Positions 1 to 5,740 of a stretch of DNA of 6,432 nucleotides are shown here, in pieces. Position numbers and translations under genes: made by a program. The DNA is taken from NCBI GenBank assembly GCA_003646525.1, contig QMKU01000075.1:1-6432 (forward strand), read 5' to 3'. The stretch's first letter is position 1, and each line of letters opens with the position of its first letter. This stretch comes from Campylobacterota bacterium. GTDB lineage: Bacteria; Campylobacterota; Campylobacteria; Campylobacterales; Sulfurovaceae. Below the pieces are notes generated by a model that had not been told where the DNA came from, ran no database searches, and saw nothing but the letters and a program-made list of their open reading frames with translations.

Positions 1-1
1 G

Positions 2-643
2 TTGATAGAAGTGATTCCCTCAAATTTTCTTGAGTCTGATAACGCTATGGTCATTGGCGTGAGTGAAGGAGGAGTCTACTTTGCAGATAAAATATCCAAG
101 GCATTTCATGTGGAGATGGATATTTTGCTCACTGAACCGATCATGGCTCCCAACAATTCCAAACTCGCCATCGCTATTGTCAGTGAGACAGAAGATATGG
201 TAATGAATAAAATATTGATTGATGCTTTTGAAATAGATGAAGATTATGTTTATAGCGAAGCAAATCGGAAATATGAAGAGACAATACTCTCTTATGTCTA
301 TAAATATCGCAAAGGTATTCCTCTGAGATCACTTGAGGGTAGGCATATCATTCTAGTCGATGAATCTATAGAGACAGGGTTGACGATGACAGTTGCACTC
401 AAATCTATGATTGAGATGAATGTGAAGAGTATCTATGTTGCGGCACCTGTTTTGGATCAAACAGTTTATAATAATCTTTTGAGTCTGTGTGATGGTGTTT
501 TTTGTCCTCACCGCATACAAGATTATATCTCAATAGAATACTATTACGAAAAACTTGAAAAACTGGACTTTGAAACACTCGAAAAGATTATTGATGCACA
601 GGGTGTTACTAGTTTAAAGAAAAAAGGAAAAATAGATTTATGA
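2..643 (+). CDS. Predicted phosphoribosyltransferase (COG1926-like), 5' end possibly outside the window
   Basis: This is a type I phosphoribosyltransferase-fold protein. Such enzymes bind phosphoribosyl pyrophosphate (PRPP) and transfer or release the phosphoribosyl group, but the acceptor cannot be told here. The PRPP loop is visible at about residues 116-130 (IILVDESIETGLTMT), preceded by a hydrophobic strand, matching the family pattern of hydrophobics-D-[DE]-x-x-x-TG-x-T. An N-terminal G-V-S-x-GG-V segment (residues 19-25) and the region around PNNSKLAIAIV (residues 50-60) resemble the hood and first loop of COG1926 proteins. The frame is open to the window edge. The first possible start is TTG at position 2 with no visible ribosome binding site, so the true start may lie upstream. 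Its stop codon overlaps the start of pnp (ATGA at 640-643), which implies translational coupling. It may act in nucleotide salvage or regulation. The fold is fairly certain and the substrate is unknown. Confidence 0.85.
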   Translation: MIEVIPSNFLESDNAMVIGVSEGGVYFADKISKAFHVEMDILLTEPIMAPNNSKLAIAIVSETEDMVMNKILIDAFEIDEDYVYSEANRKYEETILSYVYKYRKGIPLRSLEGRHIILVDESIETGLTMTVALKSMIEMNVKSIYVAAPVLDQTVYNNLLSLCDGVFCPHRIQDYISIEYYYEKLEKLDFETLEKIIDAQGVTSLKKKGKIDL

Positions 644-2829
644 ATGAAAAAATTATACAATTAAGTAGTAATAGTTTAAATGAGCAGTATTGCTTTGATA
701 AAATTGCCAAACAGGCAAGTGGTGCAGTCATGTATCAGTCTGGAAAAGCCGTATTGATTGCGGCTGTTGCTGTAGATCCCAAACCAAAGAGTGAAGATTT
801 TCTGCCTCTGACGGTACAGTATGTTGAGAAAAATTATGCCGCAGGAAAAATACCAGGTGGATTTATCAAGAGAGAGGCGAAACCAGGTGATTTTGAGACG
901 CTAACCTCTCGTATTATTGATCGGTCACTTAGGCCTCTTTTTCCCAAAGGGTTTTACTATTCTGTTGTGATTACTGTCATGGTGGTGAGTAGTGACAGTG
1001 AAGTGGATATGCAAGTTGCTGCATTGCATGCTGCCTCTGCTGCACTCTTCGTCTCTGATCTTCCCGTGACCCAAAGTGTGGCTGCCGTGCGTATCGCAAA
1101 GATAGAGGGGAGTATAGTTGTCAATCCTACACTTTCTGAGCTTGCAACGAGTACACTCGACCTCTATGTTGTGGGAAGTGGAGATGATCTTTTGATGATA
1201 GAGATGCGTGCTTTGGCATCAGAGAAGATAGATGATATCGAAATAAATGTGATGAATCCAATGATGCCTGAAACTCCAATTATACTAGAGCATCAGGAGT
1301 GCAATGAGCTAAGCGAACTGGAGCTAATCGATGTGATAGCACTAGCCGGAAAAGCGATTCAAAAGGCAACGAAGGAGTATACAGAGGCATTTTTACCATT
1401 TGTCAGAGAGGTGTTGCCTTTTGAACTTGAAGATGAAAAGATAGATCCAGATGTTTATGGCTTTATTGCTGATAATTTCAAGGATGAGGTGAATGCTGCT
1501 ATTATGTCTATGGCAAAAAGTGAACGAAGCACTGCATTTTCCCAAGTAAAACGAGAGGTTATATCTGCCTGGGAAGCAAAAGGTGAGATGAGTGACTCTT
1601 CTCTCATCAAGAGAGTTCTATCAGAATACAAAAAAAGTATTGTTCGTGAAATGATTCTGAAGAAGAAAATCAGAGCAGATGGTAGATCACTAGATGAAGT
1701 GCGCCCAATTTCTATAGAAACGGGTATTTTACCTAGTGTTCATGGCTCTTGCCTTTTTACTAGAGGAGAAACGCAAGTATTGGCGACGGTAACTTTGGGT
1801 GATGCTAAAGATGCGCAATTTTTTGACTTGATCACGAGTAAAAAGAGTCAAACTGAGAATTTTATGGTACATTATAATTTTCCTGGTTTTAGTGTAGGCG
1901 AAGCAAAACCTATGGGATTTCCTGGACGGCGAGAACTAGGACATGGCAATTTGGCAAAGAGAGCATTGGAGCCAAGTATTGATTTGCAGTTTGATGGTAC
2001 GATTCGTCTAGTGGCAGAGGTGCTTGAGAGTAATGGTTCCTCATCTATGGCAACCGTCTGTGGTGGAGCTTTGGCACTGCGATCTGCCGAGGTGGAGACG
2101 ATCAAGCTTGTTGCTGGTGTAGCGATGGGACTTGTTAGCGAAGGCGAAGAGTATGCGGTCTTGACAGATATCATGGGACTTGAAGATCATGATGGTGATA
2201 TGGATTTCAAGGTTACTGGCAGTAGAGAAGGGTTTACTGCACTTCAAATGGATATTAAACTGGGCGGTATTGACTTAAAAGTACTAAAAGATGCACTGAC
2301 TCAGGCAACCAAGGCAAAAAATCAAATTCTTGATATCATGGAAAAAGCAGACGAAAAAATAGAGCCTAGTGAAGCATTGCCTAGTACAGAATTCTTTACA
2401 ATTCATCCTAGTAAAATTGTTGATATTATCGGGAAAGCTGGTGCTACGATCAGAGAAATTATCGAAAAGTTTGAAGTAAGTATCGATCTCGACCGTGACA
2501 AAGGTGGTGTCAAGTTAACGGGTGAAGATAGAGAAAAAGTCAATGCAGCCAAAGAACATATTCAAAATATCGCAGATGCTCCAGTCAAAAAACAGACGAT
2601 TTATGAATTGGGAAAAGTCTACCATGGAAAAGTCAAAAAAATTGTTGACTTTGGTCTCTTCGTAGAGATGCCTGATGGATTTGATGCACTGCTACATATT
2701 TCCAAAGTATCCCGTGAGAGAGTCAATAATCTCAAGGAACGCTATGGTGAGGGTGATGAGATTGATGTGGTAGTAATGGAGCAAAAAGGTAGCAAAGTGG
2801 GTTTGGCAACACCTGAATATCTGAATTAA
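640..2829 (+). CDS. pnp: Polynucleotide phosphorylase (PNPase), complete
   Basis: This cytoplasmic 3'-to-5' exoribonuclease uses phosphate to degrade RNA into nucleoside diphosphates and can also add 3' tails. At 729 residues it is slightly longer than the usual 690-720. Domains in order are the first RNase PH core (about 12-145, with the conserved DRSLRPLFPKGF at 94-105), a helical linker (about 240-330), the catalytic second RNase PH core (about 340-560), a KH domain (about 587-645) and an S1 domain (about 656-725). By alignment to Escherichia coli D486, D492 and K494, the catalytic residues are D516, D522 and K524 in LEDHDGDMDFK. Other core motifs are HYNFPGFSVGE (411-421), GRRELGHG (429-436) and ESNGSSSMATVCGG (463-476). 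The KH loop is GKAG (598-601), and S1 has the FGLFVEM strand (671-677). The ATG overlaps the upstream stop codon, and an AGGA at 625-628 lies 11 bases before it. The gene appears intact and ordinary. Confidence 0.98.
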   Translation: MNEKIIQLSSNSLNEQYCFDKIAKQASGAVMYQSGKAVLIAAVAVDPKPKSEDFLPLTVQYVEKNYAAGKIPGGFIKREAKPGDFETLTSRIIDRSLRPLFPKGFYYSVVITVMVVSSDSEVDMQVAALHAASAALFVSDLPVTQSVAAVRIAKIEGSIVVNPTLSELATSTLDLYVVGSGDDLLMIEMRALASEKIDDIEINVMNPMMPETPIILEHQECNELSELELIDVIALAGKAIQKATKEYTEAFLPFVREVLPFELEDEKIDPDVYGFIADNFKDEVNAAIMSMAKSERSTAFSQVKREVISAWEAKGEMSDSSLIKRVLSEYKKSIVREMILKKKIRADGRSLDEVRPISIETGILPSVHGSCLFTRGETQVLATVTLGDAKDAQFFDLITSKKSQTENFMVHYNFPGFSVGEAKPMGFPGRRELGHGNLAKRALEPSIDLQFDGTIRLVAEVLESNGSSSMATVCGGALALRSAEVETIKLVAGVAMGLVSEGEEYAVLTDIMGLEDHDGDMDFKVTGSREGFTALQMDIKLGGIDLKVLKDALTQATKAKNQILDIMEKADEKIEPSEALPSTEFFTIHPSKIVDIIGKAGATIREIIEKFEVSIDLDRDKGGVKLTGEDREKVNAAKEHIQNIADAPVKKQTIYELGKVYHGKVKKIVDFGLFVEMPDGFDALLHISKVSRERVNNLKERYGEGDEIDVVVMEQKGSKVGLATPEYLN

Positions 2830-2830
2830 T

Positions 2831-2850
2831 AGAGATTTTAATCCTCTTTC
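2831..2850 (+). terminator. Weak candidate terminator hairpin after pnp
   Basis: AGAGAT (2831-2836) can pair with ATCCTCT (2841-2847), with one bulged C, around a four-base loop, and TTTC follows. The stem is short and AU-rich, so it could be only an attenuator or a chance pairing. It begins two bases after the pnp stop codon. Confidence 0.2.
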
Positions 2851-2852
2851 GA

Positions 2853-2858
2853 TATAAT
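2853..2858 (+). promoter_or_regulatory. Candidate -10 box for atpE
   Basis: A perfect TATAAT sits in the pnp-atpE gap inside the near-palindrome CGATAT-A-ATATCG (2850-2862). No good -35 box is visible, which is usual for Campylobacterota housekeeping promoters. Transcription would begin near 2865 and leave an untranslated leader of about 138 bases before atpE. A second, weaker box (TATAAG, 2875-2880) could also serve. A wider inverted repeat, TTCGAT (2848-2853) and ATCGAA (2868-2873), frames the box and could be an operator. This is an inference from sequence only. Confidence 0.45.
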
Positions 2859-2890
2859 ATCGCATTAATCGAAGTATAAGTAGGGAAATA

Positions 2891-2953
2891 GTGACATTTA
2901 TGTCTTTATTGGTACATTTGGATATGTATTTACGCAAGCCGAAAGAACTTTGA
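2891..2953 (+). other. Possible small leader ORF in front of atpE, with coding-like sequence continuing past its TGA
   Basis: A 20-codon frame starts at GTG 2891 (AGGGA at 2882-2886) or at ATG 2900 in the same frame. It reads MTFMSLLVHLDMYLRKPKEL and stops at TGA 2951-2953. Beyond the TGA the same frame stays open for twelve protein-like codons (EIVANEDFKLTN) and ends at TAA 2990-2992, within the atpE ribosome binding site. It could be a leader peptide, a remnant of a small gene broken by a point mutation, or chance. No known family is recognised. Confidence 0.25.
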
Positions 2954-3003
2954 GAGATAGTCGCAAATGAGGACTTTAAACTCACAAACTAAAGGATATA
3001 AAT

Positions 3004-3312
3004 ATGAAAAAGTATTTCTTGCTTTTCTTGGCACTTGGTGCTGTTGCTTTCGCTGGTGAAGATGGCGAATCTATGATCAAAGCTTACTCAGCTATCGCTG
3101 CTGGTGTTGGTCTTGGTATCGCTGCTGCTGGTGGTGCTATCGGTATGGGTAGTGCATCTGCTGCAACTATCGCTGGTACAGCTAGAAACCCAGGTCTTGG
3201 TGGTAAACTAATGACTACAATGTTTATTGCATTGGCAATGATCGAAGCACAGGTTATCTATACATTGGTAATCGCATTGATCGTTCTCTACGCTAACCCA
3301 TTCATCGGTTAA
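3004..3312 (+). CDS. atpE: ATP synthase F0 subunit c, with N-terminal signal-like extension
   Basis: This subunit forms the membrane rotor ring of F1F0 ATP synthase and carries ions through the membrane. The 102 residues begin with a signal-like segment (1-18, basic start, hydrophobic core, possible cleavage after AFA), making it longer than the usual 70-90. The mature part is a helical hairpin. Helix 1 (about 27-58) has the glycine-rich run typical of c rings, the polar loop is ARNPG (60-64), and helix 2 (about 70-97) carries the ion-binding carboxylate E81 and ends in LYANPFIG. Aligned to the sodium-type c subunit of Ilyobacter tartaricus, M48 replaces the key glutamine and A82 the serine after the glutamate, so proton coupling is likely. 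The start ATG has AAAGGA (2991-2996) seven bases upstream. No other ATP synthase gene is adjacent, and from memory this detached atpE next to pnp is also seen in Helicobacter. The many GCT and GGT codons suit high expression. Confidence 0.97.
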   Translation: MKKYFLLFLALGAVAFAGEDGESMIKAYSAIAAGVGLGIAAAGGAIGMGSASAATIAGTARNPGLGGKLMTTMFIALAMIEAQVIYTLVIALIVLYANPFIG

Positions 3313-3326
3313 TCTAAAGAGATATT

Positions 3327-3359
3327 AAGCTTGTGGCGGTATAATTCCATCACAAGCTT
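3327..3359 (+). terminator. Inverted repeat after atpE: candidate terminator whose loop holds a promoter box
   Basis: Perfect 9-bp arms, AAGCTTGTG (3327-3335) and CACAAGCTT (3351-3359), enclose a 15-base loop starting 14 bases after the atpE stop codon. The trailing sequence TAGAGTTAAATTTT is AU-rich but not a clean U-tract, so termination may be partial. The hairpin may instead protect the 3' end of the atpE mRNA. Confidence 0.45.
3340..3345 (+). promoter_or_regulatory. Candidate -10 box for the tRNA-Leu gene
   Basis: A perfect TATAAT in the context GCGGTATAATTCC lies 53 bases before the mature tRNA 5' end. Transcription would start near 3352 and give a leader of about 47 bases for RNase P to remove. 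No -35 box is recognisable at the usual distance. The box lies in the loop of the 3327-3359 inverted repeat, so terminator and promoter are nested. Confidence 0.55.
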
Positions 3360-3398
3360 TAGAGTTAAATTTTCCTCAGTTATAAGTTAGTCTACATT

Positions 3399-3483
3399 GC
3401 GGCAGTGGTGGAACGGTAGACACGCTACCTTGAGGGGGTAGTGCCCTATGGGTGTGGAGGTTCAAATCCTCTCTGCCGCACCA
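3399..3483 (+). tRNA. tRNA-Leu, anticodon GAG, CCA encoded
   Basis: The 85-base gene folds as a class II tRNA. The acceptor stem pairs GCGGCAG (3399-3405) with CTGCCGC (3473-3479), followed by discriminator A and encoded CCA (3481-3483). The D stem is 3408-3410 with 3421-3423. The anticodon stem is CTACC (3425-3429) with GGTAG (3437-3441), and its seven-base loop puts GAG at 3432-3434, reading leucine codons CUC and CUU. A long variable arm (about 3442-3455, with CCC/GGG pairing) is the hallmark of tRNA-Leu and tRNA-Ser. The T arm is GGAGG-TTCAAAT-CCTCT (3456-3472). All stems are intact apart from one G-U pair in the T stem. No clear terminator follows. Confidence 0.97.
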
Positions 3484-3631
3484 TACTCACACGGAACAAT
3501 ACTCAAACTGATATATTTATCCTAAATTTTTATTAATCAATTTACTTCAATATGCAGAAACTCTCATAAAACAATCAATAAAATTCATACTTTTGAATAA
3601 AAAAGGGTTCTATATGCATAAAAATCACGCT

Positions 3632-3674
3632 GTATAGGCGTTTGCTTGCGGTATAGGCTATTTTGTGTTATACT
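3632..3674 (+). promoter_or_regulatory. Candidate promoter of the HU gene with a direct repeat
   Basis: A -10 box TATACT (3669-3674) lies 31 bases before the HU start codon. TTGCGG (3646-3651), 17 bases upstream of it, is a possible weak -35 box. The octamer GTATAGGC occurs twice, at 3632-3639 and 3651-3658. The starts are 19 bp apart, about two helical turns, so both copies face the same side of the DNA. The copies fall at about -49 and -30 from the predicted start site, a typical place for a regulator. The regulator is unknown. Confidence 0.45.
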
Positions 3675-3705
3675 TATTTGGTTAAAACTTCATTAAGGAA
3701 CAAGA

Positions 3706-3984
3706 ATGACAAAAACGGAATTTGTTGAGTTAGTACAAGAGACAGGCGGATATAACACGAAGGCGGATGCAGAGAAGGCAGTCAAAGCATTTACTGATTC
3801 AGTGACAGTAGCATTGGTAAAAAAAGAGAGTGTTTCTCTCGTTGGTTTTGGTACATTCTCTACAGTTGAAGTCGCAGAAAAAAGTGGTAAAGTCCCTGGA
3901 ACGGATAAGACTTATACCAAGGCGGCACATACTGCTCCTAAATTTAAGATTGGTAAGACACTTAAGGACTCAGTGGCTGGTTAA
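3706..3984 (+). CDS. hup: HU-type histone-like DNA-binding protein
   Basis: This is a small nucleoid protein of the HU/IHF family that works as a dimer, bending and compacting DNA without strict sequence choice. Its 92 residues match the usual length of about 90. The N-terminal helices (about 3-40, with TKADAEKAVKAF at 18-29) form the dimer body, followed by the family signature VSLVGFGTFSTVEV (43-56). The beta arm (about 57-77) normally carries R-N-P at its tip; here it reads GKVPGTDK. The intercalating proline is kept, but the arginine is lysine and the asparagine is valine. The C-terminal helix PKFKIGKTLKDSV is typical. TAAGGA (3694-3699) lies six bases before the ATG. HU rather than IHF is inferred from the overall pattern. 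The gene is flanked by its own promoter candidate and terminator, so it is probably transcribed alone. Confidence 0.94.
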   Translation: MTKTEFVELVQETGGYNTKADAEKAVKAFTDSVTVALVKKESVSLVGFGTFSTVEVAEKSGKVPGTDKTYTKAAHTAPKFKIGKTLKDSVAG

Positions 3985-3996
3985 TCTTTACTTTTC

Positions 3997-4023
3997 CAAT
4001 GGGTTCTCTGCCCATTGATTTTT
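3997..4023 (+). terminator. Intrinsic terminator of the HU gene
   Basis: CAATGGG (3997-4003) pairs perfectly with CCCATTG (4011-4017) around the loop TTCTCTG. The stem is followed by ATTTTTC (4018-4024), giving a U-tract. It starts 13 bases after the HU stop codon. Confidence 0.85.
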
Positions 4024-4087
4024 CATTAGCCTAATGATTCCTTTCTCAAAATACCCCCTTAAACACCTACTTATAAACTTCTCTGAG

Positions 4088-4110
4088 TTATACTATGAAG
4101 ATTATACTAT
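4088..4110 (+). promoter_or_regulatory. Tandem -10-like boxes before the DUF5718 gene
   Basis: TTATACTAT occurs twice, at 4088-4096 and 4102-4110, with starts 14 bp apart. Each contains the -10-like hexamer TATACT (4089-4094, 4103-4108). Transcription would begin near 4101 or 4115, just before the ribosome binding site AAAGGA at 4118-4123. This supports the GTG start at 4130, and it would put any more upstream start outside the mRNA. Confidence 0.45.
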
Positions 4111-4129
4111 AGGTATGAAAGGAATAAGT

Positions 4130-4927
4130 GTGGCACATGAAGATATGATTGGTTTGGGTGTAGCAGGAAATTTTGCACACCATTTAGAGCAAGCAGGAGA
4201 GTTGAAAGATTTTGAAAATGTAGTAACAAAAGAGCCGGATGCACCAAAAGGAATCTTTCCTTTTTATCTTCCTAGGCATGAAAGTTTTCTGGGGCTCTTT
4301 CCTGTAGAAAAAGAGACGCTGACACTGCCTTCTTACGAAGCAAATGCACAAGTAGAACCTGAAATAGCTATACACTTCAAGATTCAATATGATGAAGATC
4401 ACAAGGTAGTAGGACTTGATGCAATTGCCTTTACCTCTTTTAATGACTGCACAATACGAAAAGAGGGTGCTAAAAAAATATCAGAAAAGAAGAGTTGGTC
4501 GAATGACTCCAAGGGGATAGGTCATAAATGGATACCGATTGATCGTTTCTCTTCGGGCGGTATCATGGATCATTACCATCTATGCTCTTTCGTGGAGAGA
4601 GATGGGATACTGCATACTTATGGTGTAGATACGCCCTTGATAGGATACTCTTATTTTTACGAGAAACTTGTAAATTGGCTGATCGAGAAGATGAATGAAC
4701 AGGAGGATTTTGGTCCCCTTGAGGATATTGCTGCACATCTAAAAGATTGTGATTATCCCCATGAAGCACTGATTACGATAGGTGCAACAGCCTATGCAGA
4801 TTTTGGAGAAAAAAATTATCTCCAAAATGCTGATGAAATCTATGTGATAGCCTATGATGCCCGTCATAGCCAAGGTGACCTTGAACCATCAGACGACAAA
4901 GTTATTCTCCATCAAAAGGTCTCTTAG
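4130..4927 (+). CDS. DUF5718-type protein with fumarylacetoacetate hydrolase-like residues
   Basis: This is an uncharacterised, probably cytoplasmic protein that I recall as the DUF5718 family of Campylobacterota. The frame is open from ATG 4034, but GTG 4130 has AAAGGA (4118-4123) exactly six bases upstream, while the ATG codons at 4034 and 4115 have no ribosome binding site. From GTG 4130 the protein has 265 residues. The N terminus reads IGLGVAGNFAHHLEQAGE. VEPEIAIHF (75-83), NDCTIRK (105-111) and KKSWSNDSKGIG (120-131) resemble in order and spacing the E-x-E, N-D-x-S-x-R and K-S-x-D motifs that bind metal and substrate in the fumarylacetoacetate hydrolase fold (candidate ligands E76, E78, D106; lysine K120 or K121). 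Hydrolase or decarboxylase-like chemistry is therefore an inference, with no substrate known. No signal peptide is visible. The stop codon is one base before the next ATG, so the two genes are likely coupled. Confidence 0.85.
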   Translation: MAHEDMIGLGVAGNFAHHLEQAGELKDFENVVTKEPDAPKGIFPFYLPRHESFLGLFPVEKETLTLPSYEANAQVEPEIAIHFKIQYDEDHKVVGLDAIAFTSFNDCTIRKEGAKKISEKKSWSNDSKGIGHKWIPIDRFSSGGIMDHYHLCSFVERDGILHTYGVDTPLIGYSYFYEKLVNWLIEKMNEQEDFGPLEDIAAHLKDCDYPHEALITIGATAYADFGEKNYLQNADEIYVIAYDARHSQGDLEPSDDKVILHQKVS

Positions 4928-4928
4928 G

Positions 4929-5678
4929 ATGAAATATTCTATCTTTTTTTTGTTTGCATTGCTTCTTTTTTCTGGCTGTAACCAGAGTGAAAACAAATCT
5001 GTAAAAATGATCAATGATACTTATCATACTGTACCAACAGGCTATACATATTCAGTTGCCAAGATGCGTGACGCGCGAGAAGAGAGGGAGCAGAACTATC
5101 GTAAAGAGATGGATTTGGCAAAACTCAAAAGTCAAGAAAATCTTCAACTCGCCAAGATTGAAGCAGAAGGTAAAAAAGAGATCAAGCAGATCGAATCGGA
5201 AGCTATGAAGACGAAAGTCTCTGCCGAAAAGGAGATGCATCATGAATCCCAAAATACTCAAAAAGAGATCGCCGCAGCCAAAGAGATAGCAGCCATACAG
5301 ACACAAGAGAAAGATCTCTTTTTGTATCAGATCATCATAGCTGTTTCTGGGGTTCTTGTTTTGCTTATTTTATTGGTTTACTATTTAATTCACAGACACA
5401 ACAAATCAATCGAGATGAAGTTGCATGAAGAAAAACTAAAGCATGAAGTACTTATGCAAGATAGTGCACAACAGCATGAAAAAATGGGAAGAGTGTTGGA
5501 TATTATTGCTGACGAAGAAGCAAATGAACATGTCAGACATGCGTTGATCGGTATTCTCAAAGAGCAGACGATAAGTCAAAATTTGATCACTTATGAACCT
5601 GAGGTTGAAGTAGAGGTTGAAGAAGAAGTAACCGTAGATGTCGAAGATAAAGAAGTTTCAAAGAATTCATCTGGGTAG
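4929..5678 (+). CDS. Uncharacterised lipoprotein with coiled coil, one transmembrane helix and acidic tail
   Basis: I do not recognise a family for this 249-residue protein. The start ATG 4929 lies one base after the preceding stop codon, with AAAAGG (4914-4919) nine bases upstream; the frame extends further upstream only as overlap with that gene. Residues 1-17 (MKYSIFFLFALLLFSGC) form a lipoprotein signal, with C17 as the lipid-bearing residue; phenylalanine at -3 makes the lipobox slightly atypical. Residues 45-128 are a long helix rich in K, E, Q and A, very probably a coiled coil. Residues 131-154 are a strong transmembrane segment followed by HRHNK, which predicts a cytoplasmic C terminus. 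Residues 158-215 are helical, and 223-242 form a tail of alternating glutamate and valine. The protein would be held by both a lipid and a membrane helix, with the coiled coil in the periplasm. A structural or scaffold role is only a guess. Confidence 0.85.
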   Translation: MKYSIFFLFALLLFSGCNQSENKSVKMINDTYHTVPTGYTYSVAKMRDAREEREQNYRKEMDLAKLKSQENLQLAKIEAEGKKEIKQIESEAMKTKVSAEKEMHHESQNTQKEIAAAKEIAAIQTQEKDLFLYQIIIAVSGVLVLLILLVYYLIHRHNKSIEMKLHEEKLKHEVLMQDSAQQHEKMGRVLDIIADEEANEHVRHALIGILKEQTISQNLITYEPEVEVEVEEEVTVDVEDKEVSKNSSG

Positions 5679-5714
5679 ATTTGCTTTTGGGAGACTACAT
5701 AGAAATACCTATTT

Positions 5715-5720
5715 AATAAT
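5715..5720 (+). promoter_or_regulatory. Possible -10 box for the structured element downstream
   Basis: AATAAT, in the context TTTAATAATACC, matches the TATAAT consensus at five of six positions. It would start transcription near 5727-5730, some 10-15 bases before the first stem of the 5741-5886 fold. No -35 box is clear. The area is AT-rich, so chance matches are easy. Confidence 0.3.
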
Positions 5721-5740
5721 ACCAAATTTAGGCGATCATT

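Noticed and set aside
1872..2247. Two minus-strand open frames of 100 and 68 codons inside pnp
   Set aside because: They lie over the conserved catalytic core of pnp and have low-complexity, serine-rich translations, as expected for antisense shadows.
2951..2980. Possible selenocysteine insertion signal after TGA 2951
   Set aside because: Only a 4-bp stem (2959-2962 with 2972-2975) with a nine-base loop can be drawn, which is too weak to claim.
2692..2985. Minus-strand open frame of 97 codons spanning the end of pnp and the atpE leader
   Set aside because: It overlaps the conserved S1 domain of pnp in antisense and has no ribosome binding site or family features.
3637..3650. GGCGTTTGCTTGCG resembling part of the REP palindrome
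   Set aside because: It shares only about nine bases, lacks the GTAG foot and the palindrome, and is better explained as promoter sequence.
4034..4129. Extended N terminus of the DUF5718 protein from ATG 4034
   Set aside because: There is no ribosome binding site, it follows the HU terminator directly, and promoter-like boxes lie inside it. GTG 4130 is better supported.
4854..4928. Upstream start of the lipoprotein gene
   Set aside because: It overlaps the DUF5718 coding sequence and would bury the signal peptide. ATG 4929 places the lipobox correctly.
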